Below are positions 7,408-15,986 of a DNA stretch of 64,000 bases, piece by piece (the stretch's first letter is position 1; each line of letters starts with the position of its first letter). This DNA is from Bacteroidales bacterium (GTDB lineage: Bacteria > Bacteroidota > Bacteroidia > Bacteroidales > WCHB1-69). The position numbers were made by a program, and so were the translations under genes. The DNA lies in NCBI GenBank assembly GCA_017633255.1, contig JAGBPS010000034.1, forward strand, positions 1 through 64,000. Reading direction: 5' to 3'. Below the pieces are notes generated by a model. That model saw only the letters and a program-made list of their open reading frames with translations, made no database searches and was not told the DNA's origin.

Positions 7408-9708
7408 TTAGTCGAAGCTGATTTGCTTGCGTTTTTCCTGGGCGGCGGCATCCTCACAGCCTGTGGCCGGGTCGCCTCTGAAGGCGTCGGGAACGGTGAA
7501 GCTGTAGCCATTGCCTTGGGTCTCCACAATTCTCTTATACGGCAGATTGGGGTCGTTGTAGCACTTCTGCATGAAGAGACCGAAAACGGGCAGGGCAGTG
7601 CGGGCACCCTGTCCCAAGGCGGTGGAGCGGAAATGAGCGGCACGGTCCTCGCAACCCACCCAGATACCGCAGGTCAGCACGGGAGTGTAGCCCACAAACC
7701 AACCGTCGGACTGGTTGTCGGTGGTGCCGGTTTTGCCTCCCAGCGGGAAGGACAGCTCATACTGTCCGCGCAAACGGCGACCGGTACCGAAGTCCACCAC
7801 ACCTTGCATCAAACGTACGGTCTTAAACGCGGTCACCTGGTCGATGGCCTCGTTGGTCTTGGGTACGTAGGTGAAGATGACGTTGCCCTCTTTGTCGCAT
7901 ATTTTGGTGATGAATGTAGGTTCTACGTAAACCCCTTGGTTGGGGAAGCAGTTGATGGCCCCCACCTGCTCATACAACGAAAGCTCACAGGCTCCCAAGC
8001 AGATAGCGGGCACGGCGGGAATGTCGGAAGTCATGCCCATGCGGCGTACCAGCTCGATGACAGCGTTGGGGCCGTATTGTTTCATGATGTATGCGGATAC
8101 TTGGTTCAGTGACTGGGCCAAAGCCTCGCGCAGCGGCATCATCTGGCCTTCTTTGTAATGTCCTGAGTTTCGTGGGGTCCAGGTGCGTCCGTCAGGCAGA
8201 TGGATGGTGACGGGGATATTGGGCACCATGGTGCAAGGCGAGTAGTCGCCGGTGGACATGGCCACGGTATAGACGTAAGGTTTGAAGGTGGAGCCCACCT
8301 GACGGCGTGACAGCTTGACGTGGTCGTACTGGAAGTATTTGTAGTTGGTACCGCCCACATAGGCTTTCACATGGCCGCTGTTCACATCCACGGCCATCAG
8401 TCCGCAGTGCAGGAACGATTTGATATAGCGAATAGAATCCATGGGGGTCATTACGGTATCTTTCATGCCGTTCCATGAGAAAACTTTCATTTTCACTTTG
8501 GTGTTGAAGGCCTTTCTGATCTCTTCTTCCGAAGCACCGGCGTCTTTCATGCGCTGGTAGCGTTCGGAGCGGCGCATGGCGGAGGTGAGAATGCGGTCGG
8601 TCTCTTCTTTGCTCAGGTTAGCGAAAGGAGCGTTTTCTTTGCCGCGCCAGTGTTCGAAGAACATGGGCTGCAGATACTGGCAAACGTGTTCATAGACAGC
8701 TTCCTCGGCGTGTTTCTGCATTCTGGAGTCGATGGTGGTATAGATACGGAGACCGTCGCTGTAAATGTCATAATGCGAACCGTCGGGTTTGGGATTGTTT
8801 TTGCACCATTCGTTCATGTACAGACGCAGATATTCGCGGAAATAGGTGGCGCTGCCGGCGGTGTGGTCCTGAACGGAGAAGTTGGACATGTCGATAGGCA
8901 CTTGCTGGAGTGAATCGCATTCAGCATCCGTAAGATATTTGTATTTGTTCATCTGTGCCAACACGGTATTGCGTCGCTCGGTGGCGGCGTTGGGATGACG
9001 GGTGGGACTGTATTTGCTCGGGGCTTTCAGCATACCGACCAGCAGGGCGGCCTCTTCTGTGTTCAGCTCCAAGGGAGTCTTGTTGAAATAGGTTTTGGCA
9101 GCCGATTTGATACCCATAGAGTTGTTGCCGAAATCCACGGTGTTGAGGTACAAGGCCATGATTTCGTTCTTTGAGAACTCGTGCTCCAACTTGACGGCCA
9201 CTACCCATTCTTTGAATTTGGTGAGCACCAATTTGGCCTTGCTGGCATGGGGATCACGGGGAAAAAGGTTCTTGGCCAGCTGCTGGGTAATAGTACTGCC
9301 GCCGCCCTTGTGGTTGTGGGTCAGCACACCGAAACCTACACGGAACAATGCCCTTAGGTCAATGCCGGAATGCTTGTAGAAGCGGGCGTCCTCGGTGGCA
9401 ATCAGGGCGTTGACCATATATGGTGAAATCTCGTCAAACTTGCAGTTCGAACGGTTCTCGAAATAATATTTCCCTAATAACTCACCGTCACAGGAATATA
9501 CCTCTGTGGCCTGGTTGGTTTCAGGGTTTTCCAGTTCGGCCAGCGAGGGCATGAAACCCAGCCATCCCAGGGATATGAAGGTGAAAAGCAGTACAAGGAT
9601 CAGTAAACCAGTGGCATAGAGAATCCAAAAAGGCTTGATCCACTTGCTGTAGCTGCCTTTTGACTTTTTTTCTTTCTTTGTTTTTTCTGTTTTTCCGCTG
9701 CTGTACAT
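7408..9708 (-). CDS. Penicillin-binding protein 1A (bifunctional transglycosylase/transpeptidase)
   Basis: 766 residues. A Lys-rich cytosolic tail is followed by one transmembrane helix (about 26-48). The GT51 glycosyltransferase domain has the catalytic Glu106 in TEDARFYKHSGID and the GGSTITQQLAKN motif. The transpeptidase domain has the three penicillin-binding motifs: STFK (Ser473), SLN (533-535) and KTGT (659-662). It polymerises and cross-links peptidoglycan at the outer face of the inner membrane. The start is supported by a minus-strand promoter at 9739-9746. The length is typical of Bacteroidota class A PBPs. Confidence 0.95.
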   Translation of the reverse strand: MYSSGKTEKTKKEKKSKGSYSKWIKPFWILYATGLLILVLLFTFISLGWLGFMPSLAELENPETNQATEVYSCDGELLGKYYFENRSNCKFDEISPYMVNALIATEDARFYKHSGIDLRALFRVGFGVLTHNHKGGGSTITQQLAKNLFPRDPHASKAKLVLTKFKEWVVAVKLEHEFSKNEIMALYLNTVDFGNNSMGIKSAAKTYFNKTPLELNTEEAALLVGMLKAPSKYSPTRHPNAATERRNTVLAQMNKYKYLTDAECDSLQQVPIDMSNFSVQDHTAGSATYFREYLRLYMNEWCKNNPKPDGSHYDIYSDGLRIYTTIDSRMQKHAEEAVYEHVCQYLQPMFFEHWRGKENAPFANLSKEETDRILTSAMRRSERYQRMKDAGASEEEIRKAFNTKVKMKVFSWNGMKDTVMTPMDSIRYIKSFLHCGLMAVDVNSGHVKAYVGGTNYKYFQYDHVKLSRRQVGSTFKPYVYTVAMSTGDYSPCTMVPNIPVTIHLPDGRTWTPRNSGHYKEGQMMPLREALAQSLNQVSAYIMKQYGPNAVIELVRRMGMTSDIPAVPAICLGACELSLYEQVGAINCFPNQGVYVEPTFITKICDKEGNVIFTYVPKTNEAIDQVTAFKTVRLMQGVVDFGTGRRLRGQYELSFPLGGKTGTTDNQSDGWFVGYTPVLTCGIWVGCEDRAAHFRSTALGQGARTALPVFGLFMQKCYNDPNLPYKRIVETQGNGYSFTVPDAFRGDPATGCEDAAAQEKRKQISFD

Positions 9709-9738
9709 AATTATCGCTAATTATTGTAATTTAATCAG

Positions 9739-9746
9739 CAAAGATA
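9739..9746 (-). promoter_or_regulatory. Promoter -7 box for the PBP1A gene
   Basis: On the minus strand this reads TATCTTTG, an exact match to the Bacteroidota -7 consensus TAnnTTTG, about 30 bp upstream of the start codon. A convincing -33 element is not seen. Confidence 0.65.
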
Positions 9747-9850
9747 AGTATAATTTTTGACACAGAATGAATTACACTGCATTTTTGTCAACAGAAAAAG
9801 GTGTATAGCCAAAGTTTCGGATTGTTGGTAAATTCCTATGAAACATCCTG

Positions 9851-9880
9851 TTGAACTTCAAGAAAAATATGTTATCTTTG
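9851..9880 (+). promoter_or_regulatory. Promoter for the mrp operon
   Basis: A TTG at 9851-9853 is spaced 19 bp from TATCTTTG at 9873-9880, fitting the Bacteroidota -33/-7 arrangement. It lies about 65 bp upstream of the mrp start. The 235-bp gap 9709-9943 between the divergent genes otherwise shows only AT-rich sequence. Confidence 0.75.
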
Positions 9881-9943
9881 CAAACTTGTTTTCTGAGTAA
9901 GAGATAAATATAACTATTTTATTATCAATAAATTGATTGAATT

Positions 9944-10852
9944 ATGTTGACTAAAAGTGTAATTAAGGGTGTGAAACATATCATTGTGGTGGCTTCCGGT
10001 AAAGGCGGCGTGGGTAAATCCACAGTCTCCGCAAACCTTGCCATCATGCTTGCCAAAAAAGGATATAAAACCGCTTTGCTGGATGCGGATGTCTATGGCC
10101 CCTCCATTCCCAAGATGTTTGACTTGGAAGACCAAATGGTGGAGGTAACCATGGGTGAGGATGGTAAGGAATACATGCAGCCTATGGAGAAATACGGTGT
10201 GAAAATCAACTCCATCGGTTTCTTGGTACCCAGCGACAGAGCGGTCATCTGGAGAGGACCTCTGGCCGGTGGCGCGCTGACCCAGCTGTTCACCCAGACC
10301 AAATGGGGCGACATTGACTATATGATTGTGGACTTCCCTCCGGGAACTGGCGATGTTCAGATTTCTGCTATTCAGCAGTTCAGGATTGCCGGAGCTATCA
10401 TTGTGACCACCCCTCAGGTGATTGCCGTGAACGATGCCCGCAAGGGTGCCGAGATGTTTGCTCCCGACAATATGAATGTACCCCTCTTTGGTGTGGTAGA
10501 GAATATGGCTTGGTTCACTCCGAAGCAGCATCCTGAAGAGAAATATTTCCTGTTTGGACAGGGCGGTGGACTGACTTTGGCTCGCGAGTTCAATACAACT
10601 TTGTTGGCTCAGATTCCTTTGGTTCAGGAAGTTGGCGAAGCCGCTGAAAAGGGTGGCAACCTGATGGACCAGGACAATGCTCTCATCAACCAAGCATTCG
10701 AAAGCTTGGCTGACGAGGTGGTTTACCAGCTGGAGAACGCTCCTATCGAGGAAGTAGAACATGAGCATGAGCATTGCGATCGCGAAGATTGTGACCAATC
10801 AGCTTCCTGTACCCACGACTGTTCCACCTGCGGTCATGCCTGCCATCACTAA
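9944..10852 (+). CDS. Mrp/NBP35-family ATPase (Fe-S cluster carrier) with Cys/His-rich tail
   Basis: 302 residues. The deviant Walker [10 protein letters not shown] is at residues 19-27; [15 protein letters not shown] and the [10 protein letters not shown] segment are also typical of Mrp/ApbC, cytosolic proteins that transfer Fe-S clusters. Two features differ from the usual protein. The N-terminal DUF59 (MIP18) domain of about 90 residues is absent, so the P-loop starts almost at the N-terminus. The last 31 residues (272-302) carry six Cys (278, 283, 289, 293, 296, 300) and seven His. The internal CxxC of enterobacterial Mrp is replaced by [15 protein letters not shown]. First gene of an operon with two SGNH hydrolases. 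Confidence 0.9.
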   Translation: MLTKSVIKGVKHIIVVASGKGGVGKSTVSANLAIMLAKKGYKTALLDADVYGPSIPKMFDLEDQMVEVTMGEDGKEYMQPMEKYGVKINSIGFLVPSDRAVIWRGPLAGGALTQLFTQTKWGDIDYMIVDFPPGTGDVQISAIQQFRIAGAIIVTTPQVIAVNDARKGAEMFAPDNMNVPLFGVVENMAWFTPKQHPEEKYFLFGQGGGLTLAREFNTTLLAQIPLVQEVGEAAEKGGNLMDQDNALINQAFESLADEVVYQLENAPIEEVEHEHEHCDREDCDQSASCTHDCSTCGHACHH

Positions 10853-10877
10853 TACGCTCTTTTGATACTTTTGTTGC

Positions 10878-12320
10878 ATGAAGAGCTATAAGATTCTGAT
10901 TTTCATCTTTTCGGTCATTGCTATTTTGGCTGTGGTGGCTATGATTTTCCCTAAAGACGGGGTTAAAATCGGGGACACAGAGTTGCGTTTTCCTTCGATA
11001 GAGGAAGTGCTGGTGCGTGAGCCTTTGGAAACAGAGATTGTCGATCCGTTGGTCGCGTTGCAGGATTCCATTAAAATGGAGGAACTTCGTTCCCTGAAAG
11101 ATACTTTGGCGCATTACAAAGAGGTGTTTATTGGGGATGCGGGACAGTTTTATTTCCCGAACGACGATGTCGCTTTCTTTGACAAAGTGTTTGATGAGAT
11201 GCACAAGGCGAAGGCTAATCATCGGATTATCAGAATTATGCATTATGGCGATTCGCAAATAGAGATGGACCGTCTGTCGGCCAATATACGTGAATGGTTC
11301 CAGTCGGTGTTTGGAGGCGGTGGCCCGGGTATGTTGCCGGCGATACAGACCATCCCGTCGGCGGTGGTGTCGCAGCGTGCCACAGGTGATTTGACAGCCT
11401 ATGCACCCTACGGAGATGCGGGTGAGAGAACCTCTTCAGGAAATTATGGCATCATGGCCAAGAGTTACCGTATGGGCAGCTCTGCCGTGGTCAATATTTA
11501 CGCTTCCAAGCATAATGCCGCCCGTGAGCGGGTGAAGCATTTCTCTTCCGTGAAAATATTGGTGAACGACCGTACTGGCAATTTCAATGCCATTGTGTCG
11601 GCCCGCGGTCAGCAGCAGAAGTATGAACTGGAGAGTCCGGGCAAGGGCATCCAGCTTTTGCAGTGCCAACTGGATACGGTAGCCACTACCTTGACTGTCA
11701 AAATGTCGGGTTCGTCGGATATTTACGGTATCATGGTGGATGACGGTTACGGCGTGAATGTGGACAATATCCCCTTGCGAGGCTGCTCAGGCACGATTTT
11801 TACCCAACTGAAAGACACCATGCTGCAGCGTTGCTATGAGCTGTCGGATGTGGGTATCATTCTGCTTCAGTTCGGCGGTAATTCGGTGCCGGCTCTCTAC
11901 AATGACGCCAGTATTCAGAAGTTCAAAGAGTCTACTTCCAAGCAAATCAGGTATATCCATTCGTTATATCCCAAAGCCAAGATTGTCTATATCGGTCCGT
12001 CGGATATGTCTACCCGCAAAGGAGGAGGCAATTTGCGTACCTATCCTTGCCTGCCGGGGTTGATTACCGCCCTGAAAGAGGCCGCCCATGAGAATGGGGC
12101 CGCCTATTGGGACCTGTATGCCGCCATGGGAGGCGAGAATTCCATGATTCAGTGGGTGAAATCAGGTTGGGCAGGTCCCGACTATATCCATTTTACCCCC
12201 AAGGGAGCCGAGATTATGGGTGATATTATGGCTAAATCTTTTGAAGAAGTCTATAATTTCTACAAATTACGTAAGAATACTGACCCGTCTCAACTGGATT
12301 CTCTATGGACCGCAAAATAG
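10878..12320 (+). CDS. Membrane-anchored SGNH-family hydrolase
   Basis: 480 residues. An N-terminal uncleaved signal anchor (about 5-24) is followed by a linker and an SGNH/GDSL-type domain. Block I is HYGDSQIEM with Ser126, block III is FGGNS with Asn335, and block V is DYIHFTPKG with Asp435 and His438. A carbohydrate-binding-like beta-sandwich is probably inserted between blocks I and III (residues 170-310). Such proteins in Bacteroidota are thought to deacylate peptidoglycan or exopolysaccharide, but the substrate is not shown here. It lies 25 bp after mrp and overlaps the next SGNH gene by 16 bp. Confidence 0.8.
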   Translation: MKSYKILIFIFSVIAILAVVAMIFPKDGVKIGDTELRFPSIEEVLVREPLETEIVDPLVALQDSIKMEELRSLKDTLAHYKEVFIGDAGQFYFPNDDVAFFDKVFDEMHKAKANHRIIRIMHYGDSQIEMDRLSANIREWFQSVFGGGGPGMLPAIQTIPSAVVSQRATGDLTAYAPYGDAGERTSSGNYGIMAKSYRMGSSAVVNIYASKHNAARERVKHFSSVKILVNDRTGNFNAIVSARGQQQKYELESPGKGIQLLQCQLDTVATTLTVKMSGSSDIYGIMVDDGYGVNVDNIPLRGCSGTIFTQLKDTMLQRCYELSDVGIILLQFGGNSVPALYNDASIQKFKESTSKQIRYIHSLYPKAKIVYIGPSDMSTRKGGGNLRTYPCLPGLITALKEAAHENGAAYWDLYAAMGGENSMIQWVKSGWAGPDYIHFTPKGAEIMGDIMAKSFEEVYNFYKLRKNTDPSQLDSLWTAK

Positions 12321-13546
12321 TTTTCTTTTTTTGCCTGTTGATGAGTCTGGCCATCTGTCCGCTGTCCGCACAAATGGAAAAGCGGCTGTTGGATACTTTG
12401 GAATTTGCTAATTTTGAAGCGGATACTTTTGCTTTTGACTTACAGAATTCGAGGTTGCTTCCTTTTTTTCAGAAGTTTGAAGAGGTGGTCAATACTGGCG
12501 AAGGCAATGTGAATATCTTGCATTTGGGCTCTTCGCATGTGCAGGCGGGCACGCTTTCCCATACCATCCGTCGCAATCTTTTGCTGTCCTATCCGCATTT
12601 GACTGCTCGCAGGGGCATGATTTTCCCGTATTCGGCGGCCAATAAGTGCAACAATCCTGCCGATTATAAGGTAAAGCGCTCTTGCGAGTTCCAGCTGATC
12701 CGCAATGTGTATCAGGAACACCCGACGCCGCTGGGTGCCACAGGTATTGCGGTGTATGTGCAGGGCCAGCCGGCCGAGATCAAAATCACCCTGAACGACG
12801 AGGATTTGGAGTTCTGCACCAACAGAATCATTGTATTGGGCGAGTCCAACGATGGCAAGGTGGTGCCGTGGATCCGTGTGGATACCACCTATTACTATCC
12901 TGTGATTAAAGATCCGGATTTGAGACGCTTTGTCTTTGATGTTAAGGATTTTACAGACTCGTTTGTCGTAGTCATGCCCTGTGATTCTTCCCAAAGGTTT
13001 ACCTTGACGGGTGTCTTTTTGGACAATGACAGTCCGGGACTTACGTTTCATTCCATCGGGGTGAACGGGGCCGATTTGGATGACTATCTGCGTTGTCCGT
13101 ATTTCGAGATGGATATGGAACTGTTGCAACCTGATATGGTCATTTTCGGTATAGGAATCAATGATGCAAATAGCGATAATTTCGATTCTTTGACTTTCAA
13201 AAACAGGTATCTGCAACTGATTCAGCGCATTCAGAAAGTGAATCCCGAATGTGCCTTTGTGTTCATTACCAATAATGATTCTTATAAGAAGCTTTCCAGA
13301 CGCAATTACGCGGTGAATAAAAACAATCTCCAGGTGCGGGAAGTGTTTTATCGTCTGGCCGACCTGACCCAAGGTGCGGTATGGGATCAGTTTGACATCA
13401 TGGGAGGCTTGAAATCAATGGACAAATGGCGTCAGCACGGCTATGCTCAAACCGACCGTATTCATTTCACGGTAAAAGGATACAAATTGCTTGGCGACCT
13501 GTTTTTCAATGCTTTTGTCGATGCCCACGACAAAGCGCTTCAGTAG
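12305..13546 (+). CDS. Secreted SGNH-family hydrolase with divergent block I
   Basis: 413 residues. A cleavable signal peptide ends near LSAQ (residues 20-23). Block I is HLGSSHVQAG, in which the usual GDS has become GSS; Ser77 aligns with the nucleophile. Block III is GIGINDANSDN (Asn286) and block V DRIHFTVKG (Asp384, His387). The start codon lies inside the preceding gene, which suggests translational coupling and a shared substrate. Together the pair resembles tandem SGNH genes found near acyltransferase genes in Bacteroidota, though no acyltransferase is present here. Confidence 0.78.
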   Translation: MDRKIVFFFCLLMSLAICPLSAQMEKRLLDTLEFANFEADTFAFDLQNSRLLPFFQKFEEVVNTGEGNVNILHLGSSHVQAGTLSHTIRRNLLLSYPHLTARRGMIFPYSAANKCNNPADYKVKRSCEFQLIRNVYQEHPTPLGATGIAVYVQGQPAEIKITLNDEDLEFCTNRIIVLGESNDGKVVPWIRVDTTYYYPVIKDPDLRRFVFDVKDFTDSFVVVMPCDSSQRFTLTGVFLDNDSPGLTFHSIGVNGADLDDYLRCPYFEMDMELLQPDMVIFGIGINDANSDNFDSLTFKNRYLQLIQRIQKVNPECAFVFITNNDSYKKLSRRNYAVNKNNLQVREVFYRLADLTQGAVWDQFDIMGGLKSMDKWRQHGYAQTDRIHFTVKGYKLLGDLFFNAFVDAHDKALQ

Positions 13547-13574
13547 TGTTGAAGTCTTGTTATAATCCGCGTCG

Positions 13575-14681
13575 TTATTTCAGATTTTTGAAGTCGGTCT
13601 GCATCATTTCCGCCAGTTCCTCGTCCGTCATTCCATAGTTTTTCTTGGCTGTTTCAAGGCAGCGGTAGAATCCGTCCATGTCGTTCAGGGCGTGGAAGCA
13701 CTCCAACTGGCCATACCATAAGTCCCACAATGGAGGCAAGTATTGATTGGCGGTTTCATAGCATCCCAGGGCGGTTTCATAATTTTTGGCATAATAGTTG
13801 GCCTTTCCGAAAATCAGCAGAAAAATGGGGTCGTCTCCGGCATCCTCAATCAGTGTGTTGATGGTGCCCTCACAGTCTTCTGTCATTCCTTCGTTGAGGT
13901 AAAACATCAGCTGGTGCAATAAGAGCATGCGCTGGTCTAATCCTTTGCTCTTTAATGCATTGAGCGAGTCGATGTATTGTGTCTTCGGACAGGTTTTGTA
14001 CTGGTTGGCGATATACAGTTGCCAGTAGTACGACAGGTCCTTGAGTTCTGTTTCGTGTTCATTCAGCAGCTGCAGCGCTTCCTTGCTCTTGCCTTGGTCG
14101 CTGAGGCCTTTGATTTGGCTGAAGATAGATGTAATTCCTTCAGGATTAGTCTTATAGAGCACATTCAGCAGGATGTTTTCCCTGATGTTGTCCGACAGAA
14201 GATTTCCAGTGTTATAGATAAAGCCGTCCTTGATGACAATATGGCCTCCCAATGTGTCCACCTCGTAGTCGTAAAAGTTGAGAATGAAGTCGTTATACGT
14301 TCTGAAAACCACATGGTGACTGCTGTCTTCCGCATTCAAATAATAGCGAACAAACTTGAAATCACCGCCATTGTCCACCAAGGCTACGGCCTCGTCGCCG
14401 GCATGGAAGTTGCTCTCAAAGAATTCCTGCCCGAAGTCGGCGTCCAGACTGCTGTTCACGATGGAATTGTCCCGTACAACGGACTTGAGGTAGCTTTTGT
14501 CGAAGGCTTTGTTATAGACGTCGGGATTGCCGTTCAGTACGCTTTGCTCAATCTGCATGGCGAAGGCGGTGACGGAATTCTCATCAAGGATAAGGCCTTC
14601 CTCAATAGGTGCTTTGGTTTTGCAGGCTCCTGCGAGAAGCAGCAGGGCACAAGCTATGCATAAGATTTTGATGGTTCTCAT
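13575..14681 (-). CDS. TPR-containing lipoprotein
   Basis: 368 residues. Signal peptide with lipobox LAGAC (Cys20). Residues about 30-175 form an alpha/beta domain with the segments EQSVLNGNPDVYNKAFD and YYLNAEDSSHHVVFRTYNDF, reminiscent of an NTF2-like fold (weak). Residues about 185-360 are helical repeats of TPR type, for example ALQLLNEHETELKDLSYYWQLYIANQY and FGKANYYAKNYETALGCYETA. The start codon overlaps the stop of the upstream M16 peptidase (ATGA), so the two are translationally coupled. Role unknown; last gene of the porT operon. Confidence 0.78.
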   Translation of the reverse strand: MRTIKILCIACALLLLAGACKTKAPIEEGLILDENSVTAFAMQIEQSVLNGNPDVYNKAFDKSYLKSVVRDNSIVNSSLDADFGQEFFESNFHAGDEAVALVDNGGDFKFVRYYLNAEDSSHHVVFRTYNDFILNFYDYEVDTLGGHIVIKDGFIYNTGNLLSDNIRENILLNVLYKTNPEGITSIFSQIKGLSDQGKSKEALQLLNEHETELKDLSYYWQLYIANQYKTCPKTQYIDSLNALKSKGLDQRMLLLHQLMFYLNEGMTEDCEGTINTLIEDAGDDPIFLLIFGKANYYAKNYETALGCYETANQYLPPLWDLWYGQLECFHALNDMDGFYRCLETAKKNYGMTDEELAEMMQTDFKNLK

Positions 14682-15904
14682 GGTTTGCCGAATATTAGGG
14701 TGGACATTTGGTCGGGAATGAGTATTTCGTTGGCCACATGCAGCAATTCGTCGGCGGTGAGGGCTTCCAGGCGGGCAATGGACTCCTCGGTGCTCTCCAC
14801 TTCATCGAAAAACAAAGCGGTGCGGCCCAGCGAAATCATCTCGTTGAGTTTGGCCTCGTTGGTGATGGCTATCTGCCCGATGAACTGCTTCTTCGCATAA
14901 TGCAGTTGCATGGTGCCTAACTTGTTTTGACACAGCTTCTTAAATTCTTTATAGCTGAGGTTGACGCATTGCTCGATGGTGTCGTGCTCGCAGCCGATAT
15001 AGACGGTGAACAAGCCGGTGTCGGAGAAGGGCGAATAAACGGCCTCCACGCTGTACGCCAGTCCTTTGTTCTCGCGGATAGCCATGTTCAGTCGGGTGTT
15101 CATGCCTTGTCCTCCCAGCAGGTTGGTGAGCAGTTGGAAGGCGGTGCGCTCGTCACGGGTGATGGCGTATGCTGGCGTGCCGATCATGATGTGTGATTGG
15201 TTGCTGTGCTTGTTCACCCGCTGGTGTCGGGGCTGGTAGTTGTCAAACGGAGTTCTGGGTGAGGGCGACTCCACCAATTGCTCGTTGGCAAAATAACGCT
15301 CGCTGAGTCTCAGCAACTGTTTCTCGCTGATATTGCCGGCGGAAGCCAGCACGATATTGTTGCGGGCATAGTTGCGGTGGATGAAGTTCAGGATGTCCTC
15401 ACGCTTGAAATGCTTTACATCCTTGCGGGTGCCCAAAATGTTGCGTCCCATGGGATGCCCTTGGTACACCATGGTCTCGAAGTCGTCGATAATCAGCTCC
15501 GAAGGGGTGTCCTTGTAGTAGTTGATTTCCTCAATCACCACATCTTTCTCCTTCTCCAATTCCTGTTCGGGGAAGGTGGAGTGGAAAAGGATGTCGGCCA
15601 GCAGTTCCACCGCCCGTGGGTAGTCGGCGGACAGGAAAGAGGCATGGAAATAGGTCTCTTCCTTGGAGGTGCTGGCATTCAGCTCTCCGCCCACGTCTTC
15701 CAAACGGCGGATGACCTGGTGGGCGCTGCGTTTCTGGGTGCCTTTGAAGATGGTATGTTCCACAAAGTGGGCAATACCCATTTTATTCTCATCCTCATCG
15801 CGGGTACCTGCGTTCACCAATATGCCGAAATGGGATATCGGTGAGTTTATCTCCTTATGAATGAGTCTGATGCCGTTTTTTAACTGCAGGATAGGTTGCG
15901 GCAT
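14678..15904 (-). CDS. M16 family zinc metallopeptidase (processing-peptidase-like)
   Basis: 408 residues. The inverted zinc motif HFVEH is at 46-50 and the third ligand is Glu126 in DVVIEEINYYKD. The C-terminal half has the typical LLGGQGMNTRLNMAIRENKGLAYSV segment. The size corresponds to the PqqL/mitochondrial-processing-peptidase-like members made of two homologous halves. No signal peptide is visible, so a cytosolic location is likely. It is 82 bp downstream of glyS on the same strand with no promoter match in the gap, and overlaps the next gene by 4 bp. Confidence 0.93.
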   Translation of the reverse strand: MPQPILQLKNGIRLIHKEINSPISHFGILVNAGTRDEDENKMGIAHFVEHTIFKGTQKRSAHQVIRRLEDVGGELNASTSKEETYFHASFLSADYPRAVELLADILFHSTFPEQELEKEKDVVIEEINYYKDTPSELIIDDFETMVYQGHPMGRNILGTRKDVKHFKREDILNFIHRNYARNNIVLASAGNISEKQLLRLSERYFANEQLVESPSPRTPFDNYQPRHQRVNKHSNQSHIMIGTPAYAITRDERTAFQLLTNLLGGQGMNTRLNMAIRENKGLAYSVEAVYSPFSDTGLFTVYIGCEHDTIEQCVNLSYKEFKKLCQNKLGTMQLHYAKKQFIGQIAITNEAKLNEMISLGRTALFFDEVESTEESIARLEALTADELLHVANEILIPDQMSTLIFGKP

Positions 15905-15986
15905 AATGGCTGATGAAAATTAAGATATAATGTCAAAATGCAGTGTTTAACAGCTGTATATGTGGCGGCTTGAAATCAACTGGACT

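Noticed and set aside
7369-8112. Plus-strand 247-codon frame opposite PBP1A
   Set aside because: Shadow of the minus-strand PBP1A gene, which has all catalytic motifs in place.
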